A DNA stretch of 64,000 bases, taken from the NCBI RefSeq assembly GCF_029407905.1, contig NC_073635.1, positions 41,407,501-41,471,500 of the forward strand, given 5' to 3'. Under the pieces are notes generated by a model. It worked only from the letters and a program-made list of their open reading frames with translations. It ran no database searches and had not been told where the DNA came from. Below, piece by piece: positions 12,431 through 21,322 of this stretch. A program made the position numbers and the translations under genes. Position 1 is the stretch's first letter, and each line of letters begins with the position of its first letter. The DNA comes from Bubalus kerabau. Its lineage: Eukaryota; Chordata; Mammalia; Artiodactyla; Bovidae.

Positions 12431-13803
12431 CAATCTTGAGAAAGAAGAATGGAACTGGAGGAATCAACTTGCCTGACTTCAGGCTCTACTACAAAGCCAC
12501 AGTCATCAAGACAGTATGGTACTGGCACAAAGACAGAAATATAGATCAATGGAACAAAATAGAAAGCCCAGAGATAAATCCATGCACCTATGGACACCTT
12601 ATCTTTGACAAAGGAGGCAAAAATATACAATGGATTAAAGACAATCTCTTTAACAAGTGGTGCTGGGAAAACTGGTCAACCACTTGTAAAAGAATGAAAC
12701 TAGAACACTTTCTAACACCATACACAAAAATAAATTCAAATGGATTAAAGATCTAAACGTAAGACCAGAAACTATAAAACTCCTAGAGGAGAACATAGGC
12801 AAAACACTCTCTGACATATATCACAGCAGGATCCTCCAAGACCCACCTCCCAGAATATTGGAAATAAAAGCAAAAATAAACAAATGGGACCTAGTTAAAC
12901 TTAAAAGCTTCTGCACAACAAAGGAAGCTATAAGCAAGGTGAAAAGACAGCCTTCAGAATGGGAGAAAATAATAGCAAATGAAGCAACTGACAAACAACT
13001 AATCTCAAAAATATACAAGCAACTCCTACAGCTCAGTTCCAGAAAAATAAATGACCCAATCAAAAAATGGACTAAAGAACTAAATAGAGATTTCTCCAAA
13101 GAAGACATACAGATGGCTAACAAACACATGAAAAGATGCTCAACATCACTCATTATCAGAGAAATGCAAATCAAAACCCCTATGAGGTGCCATTTCACAC
13201 CAGTCAGAATGGCTGCGATCCTAAAGTCTGCAAGCAATAAATGCTGGAGAGGGTGTGGAGAAAAGGGAATCCTCTTACACTGTTGGTGGGAATGCAAACT
13301 AGTACAGCCACTATGGAGAACAGTGTGCTGCTGCTGCTGCTAAGTTGCTTCAGTCATGTCCGACTCTGCGACCCCATAGATGGCAGCCCACCAGGCTCCC
13401 CCGTCCCTGGGATTCTCCAGGCAAGAACACTGGAGTGGGTTGCCATTTCCTTCTCCAATGCATGAAAGTGAAAAGTGAAAGTGAAGTCGCTCAGTCGTGT
13501 CCGACCCTCAGCGGCCCCATGGACTGCAGCCTTCCAAGCTTCTCCATCCATGGGATTTTCCAGGCAAGAGTACTGGAGTGGGGTGCCATTGCCTTCTCCT
13601 GGAGAACAGTGTGGAGATTCCTTAACAAACTGGAAATAGAACTGCCTTATGACCCAGCAATCCCACTGCTGGACATACACACTGAGGAAACCAGAACTGA
13701 AAGAAACGAATGTACCCCAATGTTCATCGCAGCACTGTTTATAATAGCCAGGACATGGAAGCAACCTAGATGTCCATCAGAAAGCCGTGGTACATATACA
13801 TGA
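12431..13803 (+). pseudogene. L1 ORF2 C-terminal remnant
   Basis: Broken ORF2 coding sequence in several frames. Readable pieces are the post-RT region (NLPDFRLYYKATVIKTVWYW), then WDLVKLKSFCTTKEAISKVK, then the Cys-rich end (CWRGCGEKGILLHCWWECK). That last piece has the C-x3-C-x7-H-x4-C spacing of the L1 ORF2 C-terminal zinc-knuckle-like motif. A SINE interrupts it right after. A later piece (MFIAALFIIARTWKQPRCPS) continues beyond the SINE. Endonuclease and RT catalytic domains are absent because of 5' truncation. Confidence 0.9.
13328..13600 (+). mobile_element. BOV-A2 SINE inserted in L1
   Basis: It opens with a (CTG)n run, then two related Bov-A units joined by gtgaaaagtgaaagtgaagt, and ends gccttctcct. 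A perfect 13-bp TSD ggagaacagtgtg lies at 13315-13327 and 13601-13613 within L1 ORF2. Removing the SINE and one repeat restores continuous L1 sequence. Confidence 0.96.
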
Positions 13804-14347
13804 TGGAGTATTACTCAGCCATTAAAAAGAATACATTTGAACCAGTTCTAATGAGGTGGATGAAACTGGAGCCTATTATACAGAGTGAAGTAAGCCAGAA
13901 AGAAAAACACCAATACAGTATACTAACACATATATATGGAATTTAGAAAGATGGTAACAATAACCCTGTATACAAGACAACAAAAGAGACACTGATGTAT
14001 AGAACAGTCTTTTGGACTCTGTGGGAGAGGGAGAGGGTGGGAAGATTTGGGAGAATGGCATTGAAACATGTGTAATATTGTATATGAAACGAGTTGCCAG
14101 TCCAGGTTCGATGCACGATACTGGATGCTTGGGGCTGGTGCACTGGGACAACCCAGAGGGATGGTATGGGGAGGGAGGAGTGAGGAGGGTTCAGGATGCG
14201 GGACACGTGTATACCTGTGGTGGATTCATGTTGATATATGGCAAAACCAATACAATATTGTAAAGTTAAAAAAAATAAATAGAAAAGCCGATGGATAGAA
14301 TATTTTTAAAATACACTGCCTTTTAAGTGTCTTTTAGAGCAAAAATG

Positions 14348-14612
14348 TCAACCCAGTCCAGTACTCTTGCCTGGAAAATCCCATGGACAGAGGAGCCTGG
14401 TAGGCTACAGTCTATGGGGTCGTGAAGAGTCGGACATGACCGAGCGACTTCATTTTCACTTTTCACTTTCATGCATTGGAGAAGGAAATGACAACTCACT
14501 CCAGTGTTCTTGCCTGGAGAATCCCAGGGACGAAGTAGTCTGGTGGGCTGCCATCTATGGGGTTGCACAGAGTCGGACACGACTGATGCGACTTAGCAGC
14601 AGGAGCAGCAGC
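14348..14612 (-). mobile_element. BOV-A2 SINE with perfect TSD
   Basis: The antisense copy ends on the plus strand in agcagcaggagcagcagc, the complement of the usual CTG head. A 12-bp TSD agagcaaaaatg lies at 14336-14347 and 14613-14624. Confidence 0.95.
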
Positions 14613-14827
14613 AGAGCAAAAATGATAGGGCAATATATTTGGGTCTCTTTTCTTTTGTACAAAGAAAGAAGTGCAATCTGTCTTCAAGTTCTATGAACTA
14701 TTTACTCTTCCCTCGTGATAATTGTTACATTCTCAACATTTTTTATGTATGTGGAAAAAATATTTCTCAGTCAAATCACTACCTTTTAGCAAATTACTGT
14801 AAAGATTTAACTGCATTTCAAAATTTT

Positions 14828-14892
14828 AAAATACAGTTAAATAACAGTATAAAATAAATTTATATTAAAAATACAGTTAAATAACAGTATAA
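14828..14892. repeat. 40-bp-period direct duplication
   Basis: A 25-bp segment containing atacagttaaataacagtat occurs at 14828-14852 and 14868-14892, exactly 40 bp apart. This is a small local duplication in AT-rich DNA. Confidence 0.85.
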
Positions 14893-15149
14893 TGTTATTT
14901 ATATCTATGACATTTATGCAAATTCTTGCAACAACGTTGAGTATTAATTGTTCTATGACATGCAATAAATGAATTTCAAATCTAATATTCTCATTAAATA
15001 GAGTAGATACCAATCCATATTTAAAACTGTGTTCTAGATAATACTTTTCTGAATTTTTGAGCAACTCAATTTTATATCTGATTAAATTATGATTGTTTTC
15101 ACTTGAATATTTAAATGACAGTCAACGCTGTCATTTTCTTGGTGTTTGG

Positions 15150-15362
15150 AACTGTGAAAGTGTTAGTCACTCAGTTTTGTCTGACTCTTTGCAACCCCAT
15201 GAACTTTAGCTTGCCAGGTTCTTCTGTCCATGGAATTCTCCAGGTGAGAATACTGGAGTGGGTTGCCATTCCCTTCCCCAGGGATGCTTCCAACCCAAGG
15301 TTTGAACTTGGGTCTCCTGCATTGCAGGCAGATTCTGTATGGTCTGAGCCACCAAGGAAGCT
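15150..15362 (-). mobile_element. Bov-tA SINE, antisense
   Basis: On the plus strand it runs from the complement of the body end (gtgaaagtgttagtcactca) to the complement of the tRNA-like head (gagccaccaaggaag). No clear TSD is seen. Confidence 0.9.
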
Positions 15363-15496
15363 TATGCTTGCATAATTGGTCTTGTGTCAATATAGATTTT
15401 AGGAAGGGAGGTAGGAAGCTTTCAAACAGCTTATCAAATTTGTATTTGTTAGTATTGAAGCTAAATAGAGTAATTTGCAAACTATTTAACTATTTA

Positions 15497-15674
15497 ATTG
15501 CTAAGTAGTGTCTGACTCTTCTGAGACCCAATGGTCTGTAGCCTGCCAGGCTCCTCTATCCATGGGATTTCCCAGGCAAGAATACAGGAGTTGATTGCCA
15601 TTTCCTTCTCCAGGGGATCTTCCAGACACAGGGATTGAATCCACTTCTACTTTGGCAGGCGGATTCTTTACCGT
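15497..15674 (-). mobile_element. Bov-tA SINE, antisense, head to head with the next copy
   Basis: The body end is near 15497 and the tRNA-like head ends at ttctttaccgtgg. It joins the head of a sense dimeric SINE without a spacer, so the pair is an inverted repeat. Confidence 0.87.
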
Positions 15675-15996
15675 GGCTTCCCTGGTAACTCAGCAGGTAA
15701 AGAATCCACCTGCAATGTAGGAGACTCTGGTTCAATTCCTGGGTTGGGAAGTTCCCTGGGAGAAGGGATAGGCTATCTACTTCAGTATTTTTGGGCTTTC
15801 CTGGTAGGTCCAATGGTAAAGAATCTGCCTGCAGTGCGGTAGACCAGGGTTCCATCCCTGGATTTGGAAGATTCCCTGGAGGAGGAAATGGCAACCCACT
15901 CCAGTATTCCTGCCTGGAGAATCCCCATGGACAGAGGAGACTGGCAGGCTACAGCCCATTAGGGTTGCAAAGAGTGGGACACGACTGAGTGACTAA
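15675..15996 (+). mobile_element. dimeric Bov-tA SINE (two tRNA-like heads plus body)
   Basis: A first tRNA-like unit (ggcttccctggtaactcag) with a short linker precedes a complete Bov-tA starting near 15793. The body ends gactgagtgactaag. The same dimer layout recurs at 30262-30582, which argues for a real subfamily and not two chance insertions. Confidence 0.87.
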
Positions 15997-16092
15997 GGAC
16001 CTGAGAACATGTAAACTGCAATAAACTGCCATAAAATGAAAGCAAAATGGTGAGCTTCTAAGTGCTTGTCTCCTGTAAAGATATTTTTTTTC

Positions 16093-17120
16093 TGCATACC
16101 GGAGTCCAGCTCCAGCAGCCAGGGAATCAGCCTAAAGTGGTGAGCGGTGTCGGCAGATGATGATGTAGCCTCTGACTCATAGTATGGAACTACATGTTTA
16201 TTTCAAGCTTCAGGTTTTGTGTTTTTTTTTTTTTTTTAATACTTTGACAAAAGCATTAGGTCAGAGGTTTGACATTTTTACTTTCCCCCACACAGATTTA
16301 TTGTCTCCAGAAATCATTGTTGTCCTACAGAGTTCCTGCTTCAGCGATTCTCTCAGAAGCAGCTTTACTATCTATTATCTATTTCTTTTTATGTGTCCTG
16401 TACTTAACTTGTGAATACATTGTAACTCATGCTACATTCCTCAGTTTAATTCTTATCTTTCTAAACCCATCTGCCCCTAGCATCTTAAGATCACTATCTC
16501 CTAAAAAGGGTTCTAGCTATTCCTAATTATTCCTAAACCTTAAACTCAGCAAATTTCTTTTGCCATAAATATTTCCCTCACAAACAGGTCTCAGAGAACA
16601 ATCCTTCCCATGGCCTCAAGCTGTGGCCTACGTGCTCAGCCTGGGACATTTTTTGTAAAGATCCTTGACCAAATGTCAATGGTTACTTTATAGATTATTT
16701 TCTGGGAACAACTGCAGAAGGCTTTGTACTTTCTCATGTTTCTCTCAAGAACAATAAGCACCTTAATATTCTTTCCAGCCAACTCAACCAAAGAAAGGAA
16801 AGATCAAGTCAGAATGACGAGACCTAACTCCTTCATCCCAGGTCTGTGCCTGCAGGACAAGGAGAGGGGGTTGGGGGCCGTGCCTCCATTTTGTCAGTAA
16901 TGCGTAATGCGGCTCCTGACATCTGCATACATAATCTATCCTTTAACATATGGCCACCTGATCTATAAAACAAAAAATGACCGTAGCTGAATATTACCAA
17001 AGCTTACTTTCTTTCCTTAGGTAAAAATGAATGTAAATAACCATCTTGTTCCTTTTCCTGCTTCCCACTTGATTATACATAAATGTTCCCTTGTGTGTCC
17101 ACCCCTCTTAGGAGGTCACA
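16093..17120 (-). mobile_element. candidate solo LTR of an old endogenous retrovirus
   Basis: This block of about 1 kb differs from the surrounding LINE and SINE DNA. On the minus strand it would start TGTGACC and end TATGCA, giving TG...CA termini. AATAAA lies about 100 bp before that end (plus strand 16197-16202), as expected for the R/U5 part of an LTR. It also contains an aaaatggaggc box often seen in U3-like regions. No retroviral coding sequence lies beside it, so it would be a solo LTR. I could not find a matching 4-6 bp TSD. The family name and the exact borders are inferred. An unrelated repeat is possible. Confidence 0.5.
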
Positions 17121-17171
17121 GATCTAGAAGAGAGATTTAGGTGAATTTTGAGATGAAGGGTCATTCCTTCA

Positions 17172-17500
17172 AACACAAGGAGATCCAACCAGTCCATTCT
17201 GAAGGAGATCAGCCCTGGGATTTCTTTGGAGGGAATGATGCTAAAGCTGAAACTCCAGTACTTTGGCCACCTCATGCGAAGAGTTGACTCATTGGAAAAG
17301 ACCCTGATGCTGGGAGGGATTTGGGGCAGGAGGAGAAGGGGACGACAGAAAATGAGATGGCTGGATGGCATCACTGCCTCAATGGACATGAGTCTGAGTG
17401 AACTCCAGGAGTTGGTGATGGACAGGGAGGCCTGGCGTGCTACGATTCATGGGGTCGCAAAAAGTTGGACACGACTGAGCCACTGAACTGAACTGAACTG
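17172..17500 (+). mobile_element. BovB LINE 3' end, short 5'-truncated copy
   Basis: It covers the C-terminal BovB codons (RSNQSILKEISPG to SWTRLSH) and ends in ctgaactgaactgaactga. A near match aagggtcattc (17156-17166) and agggatcattc (17501-17511) may be a diverged TSD. Confidence 0.9.
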
Positions 17501-17511
17501 AGGGATCATTC

Positions 17512-18008
17512 ATGTACCTATTTATTTATTTTTTACATAGTTTGAAAAGTATTATTGATTGCATCCTTTTTTTTTTTTTTTTTGTTAGAGACATGCACAC
17601 AGAGCCTTTGTTGTCAACAGAAAAAGAACAATGCAAGATGTAATGGGTGTGCATTTATGTAGCACACAAAGTAATATGAGTGCTTGATAAATGTTAGATG
17701 ATGGTTACAAAAATTGTCAATTTAATTACATATTCCTTGAATTAATATCATCTTAACCCACCTTATTCTTAAATACTGTTTTCAACTTCTTGGAAGAGGA
17801 AAAATATTCTGTGGAAGTTTTCTTTAAGTCTGAAGGGAAATGTCAACTGGATGTTTAAGGTTTTGTTGATAATCTGTGTTTATTACATTTGTAATACTCT
17901 TTAATAATTTTGAGAAAAAAGTAAAATAAAATATTGTCTTTTATAGCTAGCATGAACTTCTAAAAATATTTGAAGATCTGAGGATTCATATTATAAGAAG
18001 AAGGAATC
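17512..18008. other. no gene seen; contains a poly-T tract
   Basis: A T-run lies at 17568-17583. The rest is unique AT-rich DNA without supported features. Confidence 0.6.
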
Positions 18009-18220
18009 AAGTAGAACACTCTAGTAAAATACTCTAGTGGAAATAATACTGAATATTGGTGATTTATGATTTTGTGTTACATTAAAAATTGTGTTTTTTC
18101 TCTGTGATATTCAGCTTTTTAAGTAGAACATTCTAGTAGAAATAATACTGAATGTTTATGTTTTATGCCTTTGTGTTTTTGTTTAAAAAATCTGGGGCTT
18201 CTCTGTGATATTCAGCTCTT
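18009..18220. repeat. old tandem duplication, about 105-bp unit
   Basis: Two adjacent units start with aagtagaacactctagt (18009) and aagtagaacattctagt (18121), and each ends in tctgtgatattcagct. They share the middle aaataatactgaat and differ by substitutions and indels, so the duplication is old. Confidence 0.8.
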
Positions 18221-18533
18221 GGTGTAGTGACAGTTTCCTAATTTCACCACTTTTTTGTACAAATCACTGCAGTGCCCACCTGGGCGCCTAAACACAAATG
18301 GTAGAGTTATGTTACATACCTATGAACACAGATTGCTTTACTTTCACATTGCTCTCCTTTGTTACATTTTCCATGAGTCTCCTCACATGGGACTGATAAG
18401 GAAAGTTAACATTTTATTTTGTTCAGTATTGTTTTCGATTGATCCCTCATTATCTTAGCTTTGGTTTATTATTTTCTTTGACTCTATACACTGTTTTCCC
18501 ACAAGGGATTATTGTTCATCACTATATAAATAT
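18221..18533. other. no gene seen; unique sequence
   Basis: I see no supported feature between the tandem duplication and the SINE. Confidence 0.6.
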
Positions 18534-18739
18534 GGGGCTTCCTTGGTGGCTCAGTGGTAAAGAATATCTCTGCCAATGCAGGAGACACAGTAAGGAAGAA
18601 GGCCTGGAGAAGGAAATGGCAACCTACTCTGGTATTCTTGCATGGGAAATCCCATGGACAGAGGCGTCTGGTGGGTTGCAGTTCATGGGGTCACAAAAAG
18701 TCATAAAATTTAGCACTTAACAACAATAACAACAACAAT
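18534..18739 (+). mobile_element. Bov-tA SINE
   Basis: The head starts ggggcttccttggtggctca. The B-box part is partly lost. The body ends at the caacaataacaacaacaa A/C-rich tail typical of this SINE. Confidence 0.9.
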
Positions 18740-18916
18740 GTAACCATAGCACATGCTTAAACTCTGTAGGCATAGTTCTTGTCTACAGAACGTGGAGACA
18801 TTTTTTATCTATTGATGGGGCTATCTCAAGCCTTGAAAATTGTTTTAAGGATCTACAATCACATTACTCCCATAAACAAGGGCATCTAGAATAATGTAAA
18901 CACGTACACATATATT

Positions 18917-19009
18917 CATTTCCTTCTCCAGGGGATCTTCTTGACCAGGGAATTGAACCTGGGTCTCCTGTATTAGAGGCAGATTCTTTACCATTTGAGC
19001 CAACAGGAA

Positions 19010-19013
<4 letters not shown>
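18917..19013 (-). mobile_element. Bov-tA SINE, head portion only
   Basis: The antisense tRNA-like head (gggaattgaacctgggtctc on the plus strand) is joined to the first part of the body. The 3' half is missing. An AT/AC microsatellite abuts the head. Confidence 0.85.

Positions 19014-19061
<48 letters not shown>
19014..19061. repeat. (AT)n(AC)n microsatellite
   Basis: Compound dinucleotide run next to the SINE head. Likely length-variable. Confidence 0.9.
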
Positions 19062-19114
19062 GAATGAAAATATATTTTACATTATTTCAAAAATTGGTAT
19101 TGATTAGCTATTGT

Positions 19115-19252
19115 AGGTATTATTATTATTATTATTTTTAACTTTACAATATTGTATTGGTTTTGCCATATATCAACATGAATCCGCCACAGGTATACAC
19201 GTGTTCCCCATCCTGAACCCTCCTCCCTTCTCCCTCCCCATACCAATGGAGA
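19115..19252 (-). mobile_element. L1 3' UTR fragment, antisense
   Basis: It matches the complement of the L1 3' end at 14150-14270 (plus strand acaatattgtattggttttg and acaggtatacacgtg). The leading run of ATT repeats probably derives from its tail. Strongly 5'-truncated. Confidence 0.88.
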
Positions 19253-19557
19253 AAATTTTATGACCAATTTAAAAAATAATGTAAGGTATATATTTATTCA
19301 GCCAAATTCTATATATATAAAAATATTCATGCATACATATAAACTTGCTGGCCCGCTTGAATGTAAATAAATAATGATAATAATAAAGTTTAAGGAATTT
19401 TATAAGACTTAGATAATACATCTAAATAAAGTAGAACAGTTTGGGAAATGATAATGCAAAATAAATTATTTATTTTAATGGTTTATTGTTATTATTTTAA
19501 TGGTTTATTTATATTCACATCTCTTTTTATCTAAAGGGGATCATTGTATATCTACAA
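19253..19557. other. no gene seen
   Basis: AT-rich unique sequence between an L1 tail and a SINE. Confidence 0.6.
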
Positions 19558-19765
19558 TGGGATTCATTAGTGGCTCAGTGGTAAAGAAACTGCTTACCAT
19601 GCAGGAGATCTGGGTTCACTTCCTGGGTCAGGAAGATCCCCTGGAGGAAGGTATGGCAACCCACTCCAGTACTCTTGCCTAGAGAATCCCATGGACAGAG
19701 GAGCCAGGTGGGCTATAGTCCGTTGGGTCTCACAAAGTCAGACACCACTGAAGCGACCAAGTAGC
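19558..19765 (+). mobile_element. Bov-tA SINE
   Basis: The tRNA-like head (tggctcagtggtaaagaaac) and body are clear, ending near gaagcgaccaagtagc. An AT microsatellite follows directly. Confidence 0.9.
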
Positions 19766-19767
19766 AT

Positions 19768-19910
19768 ATACATATATATATATATATATGTTTATATATA
19801 TATAATATATAAATTTATATAATATATATTTATATTATATATATATATATAATATATATTATATATAAATATATATTTATAAATATATTTATAAATATAT
19901 ATATTTATAT
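19768..19910. repeat. AT-rich microsatellite block
   Basis: Imperfect TA/TATAT/TTATA repeats. It resembles the AT stretch inside the duplication that follows (20060-20143). Confidence 0.85.
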
Positions 19911-20292
19911 ATAATTTATCTAATAAAAATATTTACTAACAATAATATTTATCTAATAATAACTTTATATATTCATCTGAATGTAGAGTTCCAAAGAATA
20001 GTAAGGAGAGATAAGAAAGCCTCTTTAAGTGAACAGAGCAAAGAAATAGAGGAAAACAAAATATATTTTTATATATATATAATATATATATATATTATAT
20101 ATATTATATATATATTTATTATATATATTATATATATATATATATAATTTATCTAATAAAAATATTTACTAACAATAATATTTATCTAATAATAACTTTA
20201 TATATTCATCTGAAGGTAGAGTTCCAAAGAATAGTAAGGAGAGATAAGAAAGCCTCTTTAAGTGAACAGAGCAAAGAAATAGAGGAAAACAA
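19911..20292. repeat. 149-bp near-identical direct duplication around an AT tract
   Basis: Segments 19911-20059 and 20144-20292 match base for base at a constant offset of 233, apart from one visible mismatch (tgaatgtag versus tgaaggtag). Each contains unique AT-rich DNA plus the first part of a BovB, from catctgaa onward. An 84-bp TA-rich stretch separates them. The duplication is much younger than the BovB it copies. Confidence 0.92.
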
Positions 20293-20976
20293 TAGAATGG
20301 GAAAGACTAGAGATATCTTCAAGAAAATTAGAGATACCAAGGGAACATCTCATAAAGATGGGCACAAAAAAGAAAAGGCACAGAAATAAAAGCAAAGATA
20401 TTAAGAAGTGATGGCAAGAATACACAGACCTGTATAAAAAAGGTTTTAATTACTTGGATAACCACGATGGTGTGATCACTCACCTAGAGCCAGACATCCT
20501 GGAGTATGAAGTGAAGGGGACCTTAGGAAGCATTTCTATGAACAAAGTTAGTGCACGTGATGGAATTCCAGTTGAGTTATTTCAAGTTATAAAAGATGAT
20601 TGTATTAAAGTGATGCACTCAGTATGCCTGCAAATTTGGAAAACTCAACAGTGGCCACAGGACTGGAAAACGTCAGTTTTCATTCTAGTTCCAAGATGGG
20701 CAATGCCAAAGAATATTTAAACTTTAGCACAATTGTCTGCATTTAACATGCTAGCAAGGTAATGCTCAAAATCCTTCAAGCTAGGCCTCAACAATACATG
20801 AACTGAGCACTTCCAGATGTACAAGCTGTATTTAGAAAAGACAGAGGAACCAGAGATCAAATTGTCAACATCTGTTGGATCATGGAAAAAGCAAGGGAAT
20901 TCCAGAAAATCATCTACTTCTGCTCTCTTGACTATGCTAAAGACTTTGACTGTGAATCACAACAAACTCAAAAACT
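20208..20976 (+). mobile_element. BovB LINE, left part, split by an L1
   Basis: A sense BovB from the codons after the endonuclease (FQRIARRDKKA region, degenerate here) to the DHNKL block, where an L1 interrupts it. Readable pieces include HLEPDILEYEVKGTLGSISM. It continues at 26658. The segment aaaaact occurs at 20970-20976 and again at 26658-26664, as expected for the L1 TSD. Confidence 0.9.
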
Positions 20977-21322
20977 TTTTTTTAAATTTTTTTATTTTTT
21001 AACTTTACAGTATTGTATTAGTTTTTGCCATATATCATCATGAATCCACCACAGGTATACACGTGTCCCCCATCCTGAACCCTTCTCACTCCTCCCTCCC
21101 CATACCATCCCTCTGGGTTGTCCCAGTGCACCAGCCCCAAGCATCCAGTATCGTGCATCGAACCTGGACTGGCAACTCGTTTCATATACGATATTATACA
21201 TGTTTCAATGCCATTCTCCCAAATATTCCCACCCTCTCCCTCTCCCACAGAGTCCAAAAGACTGTTCTATACATCAGTGTCTCTTTTGTTGTCTTGTATA
21301 CAGGGTTATTGTTACCATCTTT

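Larger units (their letters stand above)
12431..14281 (+). mobile_element. L1 LINE, sense, 5'-truncated, hosting a BOV-A2
   Basis: It starts inside the C-terminal part of ORF2 and runs through the 3' UTR to an A-rich end (gtaaagttaaaaaaaat). Diverged 13-bp direct repeats flank it: aaagagctgatgg at 12418-12430 and gaaaagccgatgg at 14282-14294, 10 of 13 matching. A BOV-A2 at 13328-13600 splits it. The 3' UTR is the same as in the minus-strand L1 at 20977 and the short pieces at 19115 and 58565. Confidence 0.93.

Noticed and set aside
13345..13803. A 152-codon frame spanning SINE and L1
   Set aside because: It crosses the BOV-A2/L1 junction and encodes no coherent protein. It is open by chance.
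16184..16526. Short frames inside the LTR-like block as retroviral genes
   Set aside because: They lie on the strand opposite to the inferred LTR sense and show no retroviral protein motif.
19768..20143. Regularly spaced repeats as a CRISPR-like array
   Set aside because: The repeats are TA-rich microsatellite with one 149-bp duplication. There is no repeat-spacer pattern, and the host is a mammal.
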